Source: Brachionus plicatilis (taxonomy: Eukaryota > Rotifera > Eurotatoria > Ploima > Brachionidae). From it: a stretch of 64,000 nucleotides of DNA. Position 1 is the stretch's first letter, and each line of letters starts with the position of its first letter. The stretch is taken from contig QEOQ01000206.1 in the NCBI GenBank assembly GCA_010279815.1, positions 1,153,628 to 1,217,627 on the forward strand. Direction: 5' to 3'. The notes beneath the pieces were generated by a model that searched no databases, had not been told where the DNA came from, and saw only the letters and a program-made list of their open reading frames with translations. Both the position numbers and the translations under genes were made by a program. Shown here piece after piece: positions 1 to 9,250 of this stretch.

Positions 1-2536
1 CTTTATTTTTTTTTGATTTTACCAAATTTTATAAAAAAAAAAGCTAAATTTAAATAACTCGAAATTAACAGAATAAAAATAAAAATATTTTATTAACCTA
101 TTTATTATTTTTTGGAAAAATTTAACTACTTTGTCACATTTTTTTAAATTTTCTAGTTCATAGTAAAAAGTAATCCTCAAAGCGGTTCAAACATCAATTT
201 TATTCTTACAACACGAAAAAGTGAACTAATTTAAAGATAAAATATACTAAAAAAAATTAAAAAAACTTTCCCTTAATCGCAATTTAAAGTGGCATTAAAA
301 TTTCCATAAAGCTACAAATTCAGTCTATATATTTAAAATTTAATTTGTTAGTTTTGCAACTGAATAAACAATTTTTGAAAAAAATTAAATCAGTCTTTAA
401 AAACCTGAATTTTATTAAAGTATAAAACGCCAAAATTGAATTTTTTTTAAATCGTAAAACTTATATTTTCTTTGATTGTTTATTTAATTTTGTGTCCGAA
501 ATTGAATAAATCTATATAGAATATACCAGTTTATATTAGAAAATTAAAAAATTTAACTAGAAATTTGAGAAATAATTTTTTTGACGGTGAGAACTGGAAT
601 AATTATGAAAGCATTATTCAAGGATCACGGAAAATTAATGATTAAGGTCTAAAATTTAATCATGTCTTCTAGTTTAAACTTTAGAAAAATTAATTAGCTA
701 GAAAACGACTCGAATTAAATTTTCCATTAGTCTAATTAGTCAGATTGAGCAAAATGAGAAAAATTTTATTTGAATGATTTGTCTTGTTAAAGGAGGCAAT
801 AGTTAGGTAGATTAAGACTCTTCTTTTTCGTGATCAATTTGATTAAAGTAAAAACTAGAATGGTTTAATATTTTATTAATTTTCTTTTTAAATGAAAAAA
901 AAATCTTGTTAAAATGAAAAGTAACTCAAGCCGTTGACATAGTCATAAAATTTAAATTGACTTGAGATTAAGATTAGTTTGAAATAATATTGGTTTAGCT
1001 CGAACGCCATTTTGTTCATCATTTGACATTTTTCTCTGAATGATGCTGATGCTACTCCGAAATGAAAATGAAAAATTTCTGAAACAAAATTATTTTTAAT
1101 TATCAAATATTTATGTATGTATATCTATTTTATATAATTAAGCTATTTTTATTTTTTTTTATTTTGTCTATTCGTTCTCTTAATTGCATTTTTATTGTTA
1201 ATTGTTCTTCGACTAAATGAAGTAAAATTTTCAGACAAAAAAATAAATAAATTATTCAATAATTTTAGCTCACTTTTATATTATTTTATCGTTAATTTTT
1301 ATGTTTAGTTTAAACAACTTTGCATGTAAGTTGCACATGAATTGAGTTTAAATCAACAGTAAATAAAAGATCATCAAGTGCTTCAAACACTTAGAAAATT
1401 ATTTTAAAGTTTAATAATCACTTGAGAAAAATATAAAAAACTTATTATTTAGATACCTGTGGTTGTTTCATGTATTTTTTTAGATTTTTCGAAAATTAAA
1501 AATTTTTTGATTTATATACTCATCAAAGTATAACATTTTTATTTATATATAGACAGATGGGAAATTTTAACCAGAATAATTTTCTTTGTTAAAAAACCAT
1601 AGGAATCAAATTAATCGGTCATTTGAAATAAATTAATTTTTAAAAATTTTTTGAAATAGAAAAAAAATAATTTAAATTGAATACAAATAATAGAAAAATA
1701 AAGCTATCAAGCATCATAAATACATATTGCAACGATAAATATATTTTAACTTATTTTAGTTTTTTTTGAAAAACATAAAAATATCTAATTTGTTAAATGC
1801 TTACATCGTGATAACATTTAAGCTTGATTTTATCAATATGTCACATTAAATATCCAAGTCTGATTTTTAAAATGATATACTGACATGTTACAAATTATGA
1901 AAGGAGGATATATTTTTAATCAATATTAAATATTTTTTTAATTCTGAATTGGCTGAGTTATTTTCGATATAAGTGACATGTCACTTTTTCACTTTGAACG
2001 CTAGTTTTTCAAGATCGATATTTAAGAAAATTTTACAATATTTAGTTATTCAGATTTAAAATATGTTATCCAGTGACTAACATTATAATCACATTTTTTT
2101 ACCAAAAAATTTAATTATTGATTATTAAAGTTATGATTTTTTAAATAAAAAAATTGATAATAAACTTAATGAATTTTTATAAGCCATAATCTTGCTTAAG
2201 AAAAAAAACTGATGAATAAAAGTTGACCGAAAACTAGCTTTGAATACTATTTAAAACAATTGAAAAAAAATTAAAAAAACTTTTTTAAACTTTCATAAAT
2301 TGAATAAATCGATAATATTTTTTCAATGTACTTAATCGATAGCCTTTTTTTTTCTTCATCACTAATGGTTGAGAATTTAAAAACAAATAAAAATACATTA
2401 AAAACATGAAAATTCTGATTCATACAAAAAGAAAACTATTTATTCAAAATGATTAAAAACATATTAAATAAATTTATTGAAATGTGAAAATCAAATAAAA
2501 CTAATTTTTATTACCAAAAATTAAGTATAAAACTTA
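1..2536. other. AT-rich intergenic DNA, no gene recognised
   Basis: Homopolymer-rich A/T sequence with stop codons in all frames. The only sizeable open frame (909-1106, minus) encodes a low-complexity peptide with no recognisable domain. No repeat or RNA gene was identified by eye. Confidence 0.6.
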
Positions 2537-3785
2537 ACGTAAACTCGAGTTTTATACTGCGGGGTTAAAAAACGAAAATTCAGTTAACATGTGTTTCGAA
2601 TTTTTTTCAAAAATAGCTTAAAGGAATGACCAAAAACTGAATTTTATTTTGTAATGTCTCATTAAGTGTGCAAAAAATAATTTTTTTCTCTAAAAAATAC
2701 AAAATTTTATTTTTATTAGTAAAAAGATTTCTGGATTTAATGCGTGCCTTAAATTGGAATTTTCGAATTTAAAAGCGAAATTTAGTACTAAATTTTCATT
2801 TTGTTCTAAAAAAAAAATGGAGTATGGGGTCAGTAAATTTGTGGGAAAATGTTTTGAATGGCTCAGTCAGCTTTTGAATGGGTTGATTTTAAATCTGAGT
2901 CAGCGGTCAAAAGTTTTATTGATTGTGATATTGATACAGATAGAATAAATGGTGGAAAAATTTAGGTTGACATTCAAAGATTACACGGTCCTTTGAAGAA
3001 AATGCTAAAGAAAAAAGTGACAATAAATTCATACGCAGATAATGATACTGAGCTTGAGGAGAATTCGCTATTTTGCTATTTACAGATAATTAAGTAGCTA
3101 TTTTTGCAGAAGATGGATCAACATCGGTAGAGACTACAACAAAAGAACAGGCAGTAAAGTTAAATGAAAATGATTTAAAGATGGGTGAATAACAACAAAT
3201 TTTTGAGAATCAGGCGAGTTGCCTCCAACACAACGTCCAGAATTTAGATTAAGAGAAACGAATAATTTTTTAAATTTAAACCAAACAAAAACCCAAATTT
3301 TAAATCAAAAAGACCAAGTTGAAATGTTCATGTTGTTGATTTCAGTTAACCCCACCACTAACTCCTGAAACACCGTCCACGTCAATTAAGAGAAAAACTC
3401 TGGAAGCCGAGACACAACTCGAAATTCTTAAAAAGAGGGGGAGGAAACCTGGGAGTAAGATTAAGAAGACAATCGAAAGAGAGACAGCTATGAGGCTGAA
3501 ATCAATTTTTTTTATTGTTTTGTTTTTCTATGAATCGATTGAGTTTTTTAACAGATTTTAATTTTAAATCCACGCATTTAATCAAGAAATCAATTTTCTA
3601 ACAAAAATAAAATTTTGTATTTTTAAAGAGAAAAAAAAAAATTTTTTGCTCATTTAATGAGACATTACCAAAGAAAATTCAGTTTTAGTCCGTCGTTTAA
3701 ACTATTTTTGAAAAATTCGAAGAATGACTGCATTTTAACTAAACTTTCGTTTTTTAAACCCGCAGTTGTTTCTTCGAATGTACGG
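2537..3785. mobile_element. TA-flanked DNA transposon with long terminal inverted repeats
   Basis: The two ends are inverted copies of each other over roughly 200 bp with scattered differences. The left end (about 2537-2755) reads inward through a GCGGGGTTAAAAAACG block, a CAAAAATAG block, an AATGTCTCATTAA block and a TTTAATGCGTG block. The reverse complement of 3540-3785 shows the same blocks in the same order. Aligned outermost bases are ACGTAAACTCG (left) and CCGTACATTCG (right), each next to TA, which suits a Tc1/mariner-like element with a TA target duplication. The interior holds a short decayed coding stretch, described separately. No transposase was recognised, so this is probably a non-autonomous or decayed copy. 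Confidence 0.75.
2860..3561 (+). pseudogene. AT-hook-containing coding remnant inside the TIR element
   Basis: Several short protein-like stretches lie in series on the plus strand but not in one frame. The first (about 2870-2957) starts FEWVDFKSESAVKSF and stops at a TAG. The second (2963-3093) is rich in K, D and E. The third follows a TTTTTGCAG acceptor-like site near 3110. The last (3340-3561) contains LKKRGRKPGSKIKK, a classic AT-hook core (RGRKPG) for minor-groove DNA binding. Either the gene has tiny introns or it is broken. The coding stretches sit exactly between the inverted repeats, so they belong to the element. A transposon-encoded DNA-binding protein is an inference; the AT-hook is what is seen. 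Confidence 0.4.
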
Positions 3786-4433
3786 TATAATATAAACACA
3801 TTATAGTAAATAAAAAAATTAAAATTAAAATTATTGAATTTAAACAATTACTGATTCTTGAAACTTTAAAAATTTTTTTATTTTTTTTTCATTTTAGACT
3901 TAAATTATAAATTTTTTTTGAAAAATACTTTATTATGAAAAAGTTAAGAAAAACATTCAATATTTTTAATAACTTTTATATAAAGAACAATTCGTGGAAG
4001 GGACTGCGTCCCCTCCCCCTTTCTTTATTTAGCAGCTAGTACAAAGAGTACAAATGATATAAGTATTATTCTTTCCTTTGTACGTTATTTCGCTATCGAA
4101 AAATCGACATATATATTTTCGTTTATGTTCCCGTAATGGGTCTATAGACTGAGGAATGAAAATCTTTAATTGGCCATTAATTGAATTCTTCTAATAGTTG
4201 ATTATATTATTATTGAAATAAAGTTATTTAAAACTTTGAACAATTTTATTAAAAAATTAAAAATTGAAACTTAAGATAGTAAATAAAAAAAAATATTAAA
4301 AAAATGTTGCAAAATCATTTTTTGGTTCAAATTCAAAAGGAAGAATAATGATTCTGGTCAAAATAACCGAAAATAAAAAAATTTGAAGGACTATTTTTAG
4401 TGAATATTTAATTGCATGCCATACGCTTTAAAT
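3786..4433. other. Spacer between two transposons
   Basis: Mostly A/T. A C/T-rich patch at about 3996-4025 contains a small GGGAC..GTCCC-type palindrome. No coding or RNA signal recognised. Confidence 0.5.
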
Positions 4434-5113
4434 TAGTGTTGGATACGGTCAAGACAAGCCGGTCCATTACACGGACGGTTTTTTGCTGTCATTTGGCCGG
4501 TCAGCCAGGCGGTCTAATTTTTGGACCGCCAAAATAAACGGTCTAAAATATACAGGCGGCCAAAAAGCCGGCCGTATATTTTTGGCGGTTGTTGGCCAAC
4601 GGCAAAACTCCCAATAACCAACGACCAACAACCAGTTTCTATTTATTTTTTTATTTTTATTTTTGAGTTAATTTTTTTTGAATAAAATTTTTACTTTTTT
4701 TTTCTATTTTTAAATAAAAATTTTCCTTTTTTTTTATTTTTGAATAAAATTTTTACTTTCTTTTTTTTGTATTAAAATTTTTTGAATTCATTTTATTTTT
4801 ATTAATAAACATATTAAATTGTCTTAAATTTTTACTTTTTTATTATCTTATCACCTCTTTTTTGTTAAAAAGTTTTTTTATATGGTCCAAAATTTTGACC
4901 GCCAAGCTGATCGGCTAAATGACTGCCCGCCAAAAATTTGACCGTATCTTTGACCGCCCGTTTAATTTTGACCTTTTTTTTTGCAGTCCAAAAAATAGAC
5001 CGCCTGGCTGACCGGCTAAATGACCGCCCGTTTAAAAGTTGTCGGGCTAATGCGCACATGGTTTCTGAAAATTTTGGCCGGTTAAATGTCCGCTTGTACG
5101 GATCCCAACACTA
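4434..5113. mobile_element. hAT-type non-autonomous foldback element, copy 1
   Basis: The left end reads TAGTGTTGGATACGGTC and the reverse complement of the right end reads TAGTGTTGGGATCCGTAC. The TAGTGTTGG terminus is typical of hAT elements. Flanks are CTTTAAAT (4426-4433) and TTTTAAAT (5114-5121), an 8-bp target duplication with one mismatch, as expected for hAT. Subterminal DNA contains many copies of a GGCGGTC / GCCGGTCA motif in both orientations around an AT-rich centre, so each half can fold on itself. No transposase gene is present. A longer relative lies at 44019-45473. Open frames in the GC-richer arms are by-products of the repeated motif. Confidence 0.85.
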
Positions 5114-5929
5114 TTTTAAATATTAGAACTTATCATATGATGAAAGCTTGATGAATCTACGCATAATTATTTGTACTAATTTTCGAACATACATATATCG
5201 ATATTGAAAGAGGAACTTGCCAATAAATGAAATTATTACACCAATTTCCACTCTTTCGAGCATCTAATAGAACTTTTATAAATCGAAAATCGCATACTGA
5301 AATCATTGATTTTCGAATTTGATTTGTTTTATGATAAGTTCTTTAGTATCTTTCTCATGTTTACACAATTAAAAACAGCAATCAATCTTAAAAATGTTGT
5401 TTATTTAAAAAAAAAAATAAGAATCATATGAAATAAACGATTTCCATCAGTGGATGTTTTAATCGGTAATGGTAATCTTCAATAAATACTGGAATTTCCA
5501 TGGTTCCAATGTTTAGTTCGATAGTTAGATTTTTTTTAAAAAAAGTTGTTTTACAGGATCAAGTTAACTAAAATATTAAAATTATTTTCATTGTTGTTAC
5601 TGAAAAGGTTGTCTAATGCTTATTTTTTGATAGAATAGCTTAATAATTTATCGTCATAATCAATATTCTTTAAGCTTAGTTCTTTGTTTTTAACAAAATA
5701 TTTAAATGATCCTTTGATATTTATCGAATTATGACTATTAAAATAACATTGGTTTTATTTTCATTTTTATTTTCTTTCAGTGAAACATTAAAATTTAAAT
5801 TTGTTCTGGCTAAAATATTTAGAGCACTTTAGTAAAACTGAAAAATTTTCATAGTACCGTTGGTTTTGATATACTCATGCAATCGAACTAAATTTTCAAA
5901 AACTGTCACAGCTGTTGAAAAAAACGCTT
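5114..5929. other. AT-rich spacer
   Basis: No coding potential, repeats or RNA gene recognised between the hAT element and the helicase relic. Confidence 0.5.
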
Positions 5930-6480
5930 TAAACCTAAATCGTTAGCATTTTTTTCTTTGGAAAAAGCAACTTAGGCTTGACCATTTGAAAATACATGTT
6001 TTTTCAGTAGAAGTATGGCATCGTATGAGGGCTAAATCCTGGACTTTGTGAATAGTTTGAGCAAATGGATTTACTACTCGAAATTGAATCCTGTAAAAAT
6101 GCCGTTGTTTAAATTTAGGTACAATCTTCATTGTACCATCCTCCATCCTGGATAATAAAGCGTTTTCGCTTTGATATGGAATTCAATGTAATTTTTCTGT
6201 CGTGCATTTGCTTCTAAAAGATACGGTATAAAATTTGGGTTGAATTTTAAACAATTATCGCTTTAGAATTCAAAGCAACATCTAATTCAAGATCTAATGA
6301 AAAAAAACTATGTACTGTTTGACCGGTAATATTACGTGCCGCCAATCCAGTTGGTGCTAATTTGGATCCGTATATATTAAAAATTATCAATCAATTGTTA
6401 AGGTTTTTAAATAAAAGCAATTCGCCAGTTCCAAGACCAAATAAAATACATAAACTGATTACCTTTATTTTTGTATAATT
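5930..6480 (-). pseudogene. PIF1/Helitron-type helicase, internally deleted relic
   Basis: Reading the minus strand from about 6460, one frame gives CILFGLGTGELL, a decayed Walker A (GxGTGKS expected). After an in-frame stop comes APTGLAARNITGQTVHSFF, which is the conserved APTGxAAxNIxGxTIHSFF block of PIF1 helicases. About 250 bp further on, 6146-5943 encodes YRIQFRVVNPFAQTIHKVQ, matching the C-terminal motif RxQFPLxxAFAxTIHKxQG that closes the PIF1 core in Helitron-borne and cellular PIF1 proteins. Most of the protein between (Walker B and middle domains) is missing, and stops and frame shifts are present, so it cannot encode a working helicase. Most likely it is the remains of a Helitron or a PIF1 retrocopy. 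No Rep domain or Helitron ends were found. Confidence 0.75.
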
Positions 6481-6482
6481 CA

Positions 6483-6869
6483 TTAACTACTTTTTTTTTT
6501 ACAAATTGTTAGTTCATCGTTTTGATCATTTAAAACGGTAATATTCTTCGGTAAATTTTGATCTTGTTTTAAAAACGACCAAATTTCAAAGTCGCCTATT
6601 ACTTCATCGAAAAATCTTAATAAATCATCATCAATGATCGGTTCTAGATAATCGACATATATTTTTTTTGGATCCATATTAATATAGTAGGTTCGAAATA
6701 CCGGTAAAATACCGGTATCATTGTATTCAATTACTTTTGAACTTGCTGAAGGAAAACCTTCATAAGAACTTGAAGTATTGGTTACAAATCCATCCAGCCG
6801 TTCAAAGTTAGCGAACACTATTTCGCTTGATTGTATTAGGACAATTATTGAAAAAACAATAATTCTCAT
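6483..6869 (-). CDS. Possible secreted protein or first exon with signal peptide
   Basis: A 128-codon open frame starts with MRIIVFSIIVLIQSSEIVFA, a convincing signal peptide with an Ala-X-Ala-like cleavage region near residue 20. The mature part is acidic, has sequons at N31, N50 and N109, and only one cysteine (C123). No known domain was recognised. A GTAAAA donor lies just before the stop (the ATTTGTAAAA context), so this may be exon 1 of a longer minus-strand gene whose later exons were not identified; downstream lies the helicase relic. The frame sits 28 bp from a TA-flanked transposon. It may be a real small gene, an orphan exon, or a host fragment carried by the neighbouring mobile DNA. 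Confidence 0.4.
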   Translation of the reverse strand: MRIIVFSIIVLIQSSEIVFANFERLDGFVTNTSSSYEGFPSASSKVIEYNDTGILPVFRTYYINMDPKKIYVDYLEPIIDDDLLRFFDEVIGDFEIWSFLKQDQNLPKNITVLNDQNDELTICKKKSS

Positions 6870-6897
6870 TTTTACCAGAATAATATTTTTGCAATTA

Positions 6898-7847
6898 CCG
6901 TATCCCCTTGTTTAGCGACGCATGCTTTAATATCATAAGTAGAATATTTGGTGCATGGTCAAACATAGACCTCACAATGTTAAAAGGAAGAGGAAAGGAA
7001 GAGGAAAGGAAGAGGAAAGGAAGAGGAAAGGAAGAGGAAAGGAAGAGGAAAGGAAGAGGAAAGGAAGAGGAAAGGAAGAGGAAAGGAAGAGGAAAGGAAG
7101 AGGAAAGGAAGAGGAAAGGAAGAGGAAAGGAAGAGGAAAGGAAGAGGAAAGGAAGAGGAAAGGAAGAGGAAAGGAAGAGGAAAGGAAAAGAAAGCGATGA
7201 AGTTAGTTTTAGGTTGTACTGTAATTAACTTTTTTTAAATTTGTACAAAATTTACTTTTTTTTACTTTTTTTTTACTGAAAATTACCACTATTAAATAAA
7301 AATTTACGTAAAATTACGTGAAAAAAAGTAATTTCTTTTTTTTTCGAATTCAGGACCAAAAAATTAAAAAAAGTCAAAAAATGTCAAAATTCTCAAAAAA
7401 AATTGTATTTATTTTGGTACAAATAAATACAATATATTGGTACATATGAATTATTATGTTTCTCAAATACAATTTGATATTTTTTGAAATTCAAATTAAG
7501 ATGCCGGGTTAAAAATTGAAAAAAAAATTAATTCATAAATGATTAAATATTATTTTTTTTTTATTAAAAATACATTTTCTAGTTTTAAGTGCGGGGCTAA
7601 TATTCAAAAATAAGTTAATGACTAACATGTATTATTGATGCCGCATCTAAATTCGATTTTCAGGAATTAACGCGGCGTTTTCCACCGAGTTTTGGGTTTT
7701 AAAGCGGCGTTAAACACCAAAAATCTGCAATTTAATGCACGCATCAAAAAAGGGGAAAGTTTAACATGGGCGAGATGTAACGTGATGCTTGGGCTAAAAC
7801 CTGAGTTTTAGTTTTTGGTGCATGCATCTCTTTGCAAGGGTATACGG
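6898..7847. mobile_element. TA-flanked inverted-repeat element containing a minisatellite
   Basis: The left end is CCGTATCCCCTTG, and ACGCATGC follows 8 bases further in. The reverse complement of the right end is CCGTATACCCTTG, with ATGCATGC at the same spacing. Both are bordered by TA (6896-6897 and 7848-7849), giving roughly 30-bp imperfect terminal inverted repeats and a TA duplication as in Tc1/mariner-like elements. Inside are the 11-bp minisatellite, a poly-A/T stretch and a part (7490-7760) with several TGCGGGG/GCGGCG-TTAA blocks that resemble the subterminal blocks of the 2537-3785 element. No transposase was recognised. Confidence 0.65.
6986..7183 (+). repeat. Minisatellite, 11-bp unit GGAAGAGGAAA x18
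   Basis: Eighteen uninterrupted identical units (198 bp) followed by a partial unit. The unit is purine-only on the plus strand and contains no stop in any forward frame. This creates Lys/Arg/Glu/Gly-rich open frames (6908-7228 and 6955-7200) that are artefacts of the repeat. A homopurine tract of this length can form triplex (H-DNA) structures and will vary in length. Confidence 0.97.
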
Positions 7848-7849
7848 TA

Positions 7850-9021
7850 CTTTGTCCTATTTAAAACCAGAAATATTTATACAAAAAAAATTTGTTATTT
7901 ATTTCTAATCTGGTATGAGTTAATTTTAAAAAAAGAAATCTCATTCTGATAGCCTTATGCCAAGTTTGTATACTGTGTAAGACTTCTCGAAAAATTTTAT
8001 GCTTTAGCAACTTAATATCAATATTAACCCATCTGGGTCAATCCTCAACTTTATTTACCACCATTCATGATCGGACAAGTAGAATATAGGCATGATCCTT
8101 TAAGCTTTTTATAAGCGCAATAAAATTTTAGAGGAAGAAAATCTGCTTTCATGAATTAAGGGTGACTTTTTGTTCGGTGATTGTGGTGTTTTAACTTTGA
8201 CACTTCAACAGTCTTTCAGGGATTTATGTTTATACATATTTTTTAATAGTTAAAAAATTTTAACAAGATTCGTAATTATTATGTTTCTCAAATACAATTA
8301 GACTACACTTGATCACTTGTTAAAGTTAATAAAGGAATTTGTTTCAGATTTATTTATATTTCTATTAAAAACGATTATGGATCATTCCTTTGAAAAGAAA
8401 AGGAACAATTGTAAATCCAAAAAACTCTTTTCTTCACTTCAAAGTGTAGCTCGCGTCTATTTCAGGAACAAAAAAAATACTTAACTTTGTACTTAATTTC
8501 AAGCTTTATAAATAAATCGCTTTTTGTTAGAAAATTATTTAATTTTTGACGCAAGGGGATAAATAAAGGCAGACTTTAGTTCGGTGGTTGTTGCTACAAT
8601 TTAATTTTCTAACACTGGTCAAAACATATTTTTTTATTTAAAGATAAAGAATATTTATTGAAAATTGTCGATTCAAGGGTGTCGTTTGGATGATAATTTT
8701 TTTGTCACATATAATATTAATGTTTGACAATTTTTTTTGTAAATGACAGAATAAATTTTTATTTATGACAAAAATAATGCATAAAACTCTAAATTAATTT
8801 TCTGGATAAAAAAATTTGATTTTTTCTCTAAAATAAAAAACACACAATAGAGTTTCTTTACCTTTTTATTTAAACTCGTTTGAGGATTAAACAATTGTTG
8901 ATTTGAAAATAAAAAAAAACAACATATATTTATTAATAAATCGAATTCAGTCTCAGTCCCAAAAATTAACTTTCATTCCATACTATTATTATTCGAATTT
9001 GATGAGAAAAACATTAGAAAC
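7850..9021. other. AT-rich spacer with short dispersed repeats
   Basis: A 29-bp segment ATTATTATGTTTCTCAAATA... at about 8275-8303 nearly repeats 7449-7477. Two weakly similar blocks containing GTTCGGTG(A/G)TTGT occur near 8172 and 8579. No coding sequence recognised. Confidence 0.5.
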
Positions 9022-9034
9022 GTTGCTTGGCAAC
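9022..9034. promoter_or_regulatory. Candidate RFX X-box upstream of ANKMY1
   Basis: GTTGCTTGGCAAC is an almost perfect palindrome of two RFX half-sites (GTTGC[C/T] and GGCAAC) with a 1-bp spacer. It is about 217 bp before the chosen ATG. X-boxes of this form mark promoters of ciliary genes in animals. The match is seen in the sequence; the regulatory role is inferred. In DNA this AT-rich a G/C-bearing 13-mer palindrome is not expected often. Confidence 0.45.
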
Positions 9035-9250
9035 TTAAAAATCGAGTCTCTCCATTTTTGATACTTATTAATTCAAATAAACAAGAAAGTTTTAGCAATA
9101 ATGATTATTTAAAATAATTTTGCTTGAAAATAATATTCATGCAAAAAAGTCTCCTAAATTTACAATAATTTTTGATGTTTATTTTTGGCGATATCCTTTC
9201 CAATAATTTTGTTTCCTTCAATGAATTACTACTTTATAATTTTTAGACTA

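Noticed and set aside
4865..5126. Overlapping open frames on both strands
   Set aside because: They lie in the GC-richer repeated arm of the hAT foldback element, and a matching frame occurs in its second copy at 45319-45507; no domain is present.
6908..7228. Lys/Arg/Glu/Gly-rich open frames of 81 and 106 codons
   Set aside because: They are produced by an 11-bp minisatellite with no stop codon in any forward frame; flanks have no coding signal.
9184..9250. Upstream in-frame extension of ANKMY1, including ATG at 9221
   Set aside because: The added residues are hydrophobic and unlike an ANKMY1 start. ATG 9251 follows a TTTTTAG that could even be a splice acceptor; the choice remains open.
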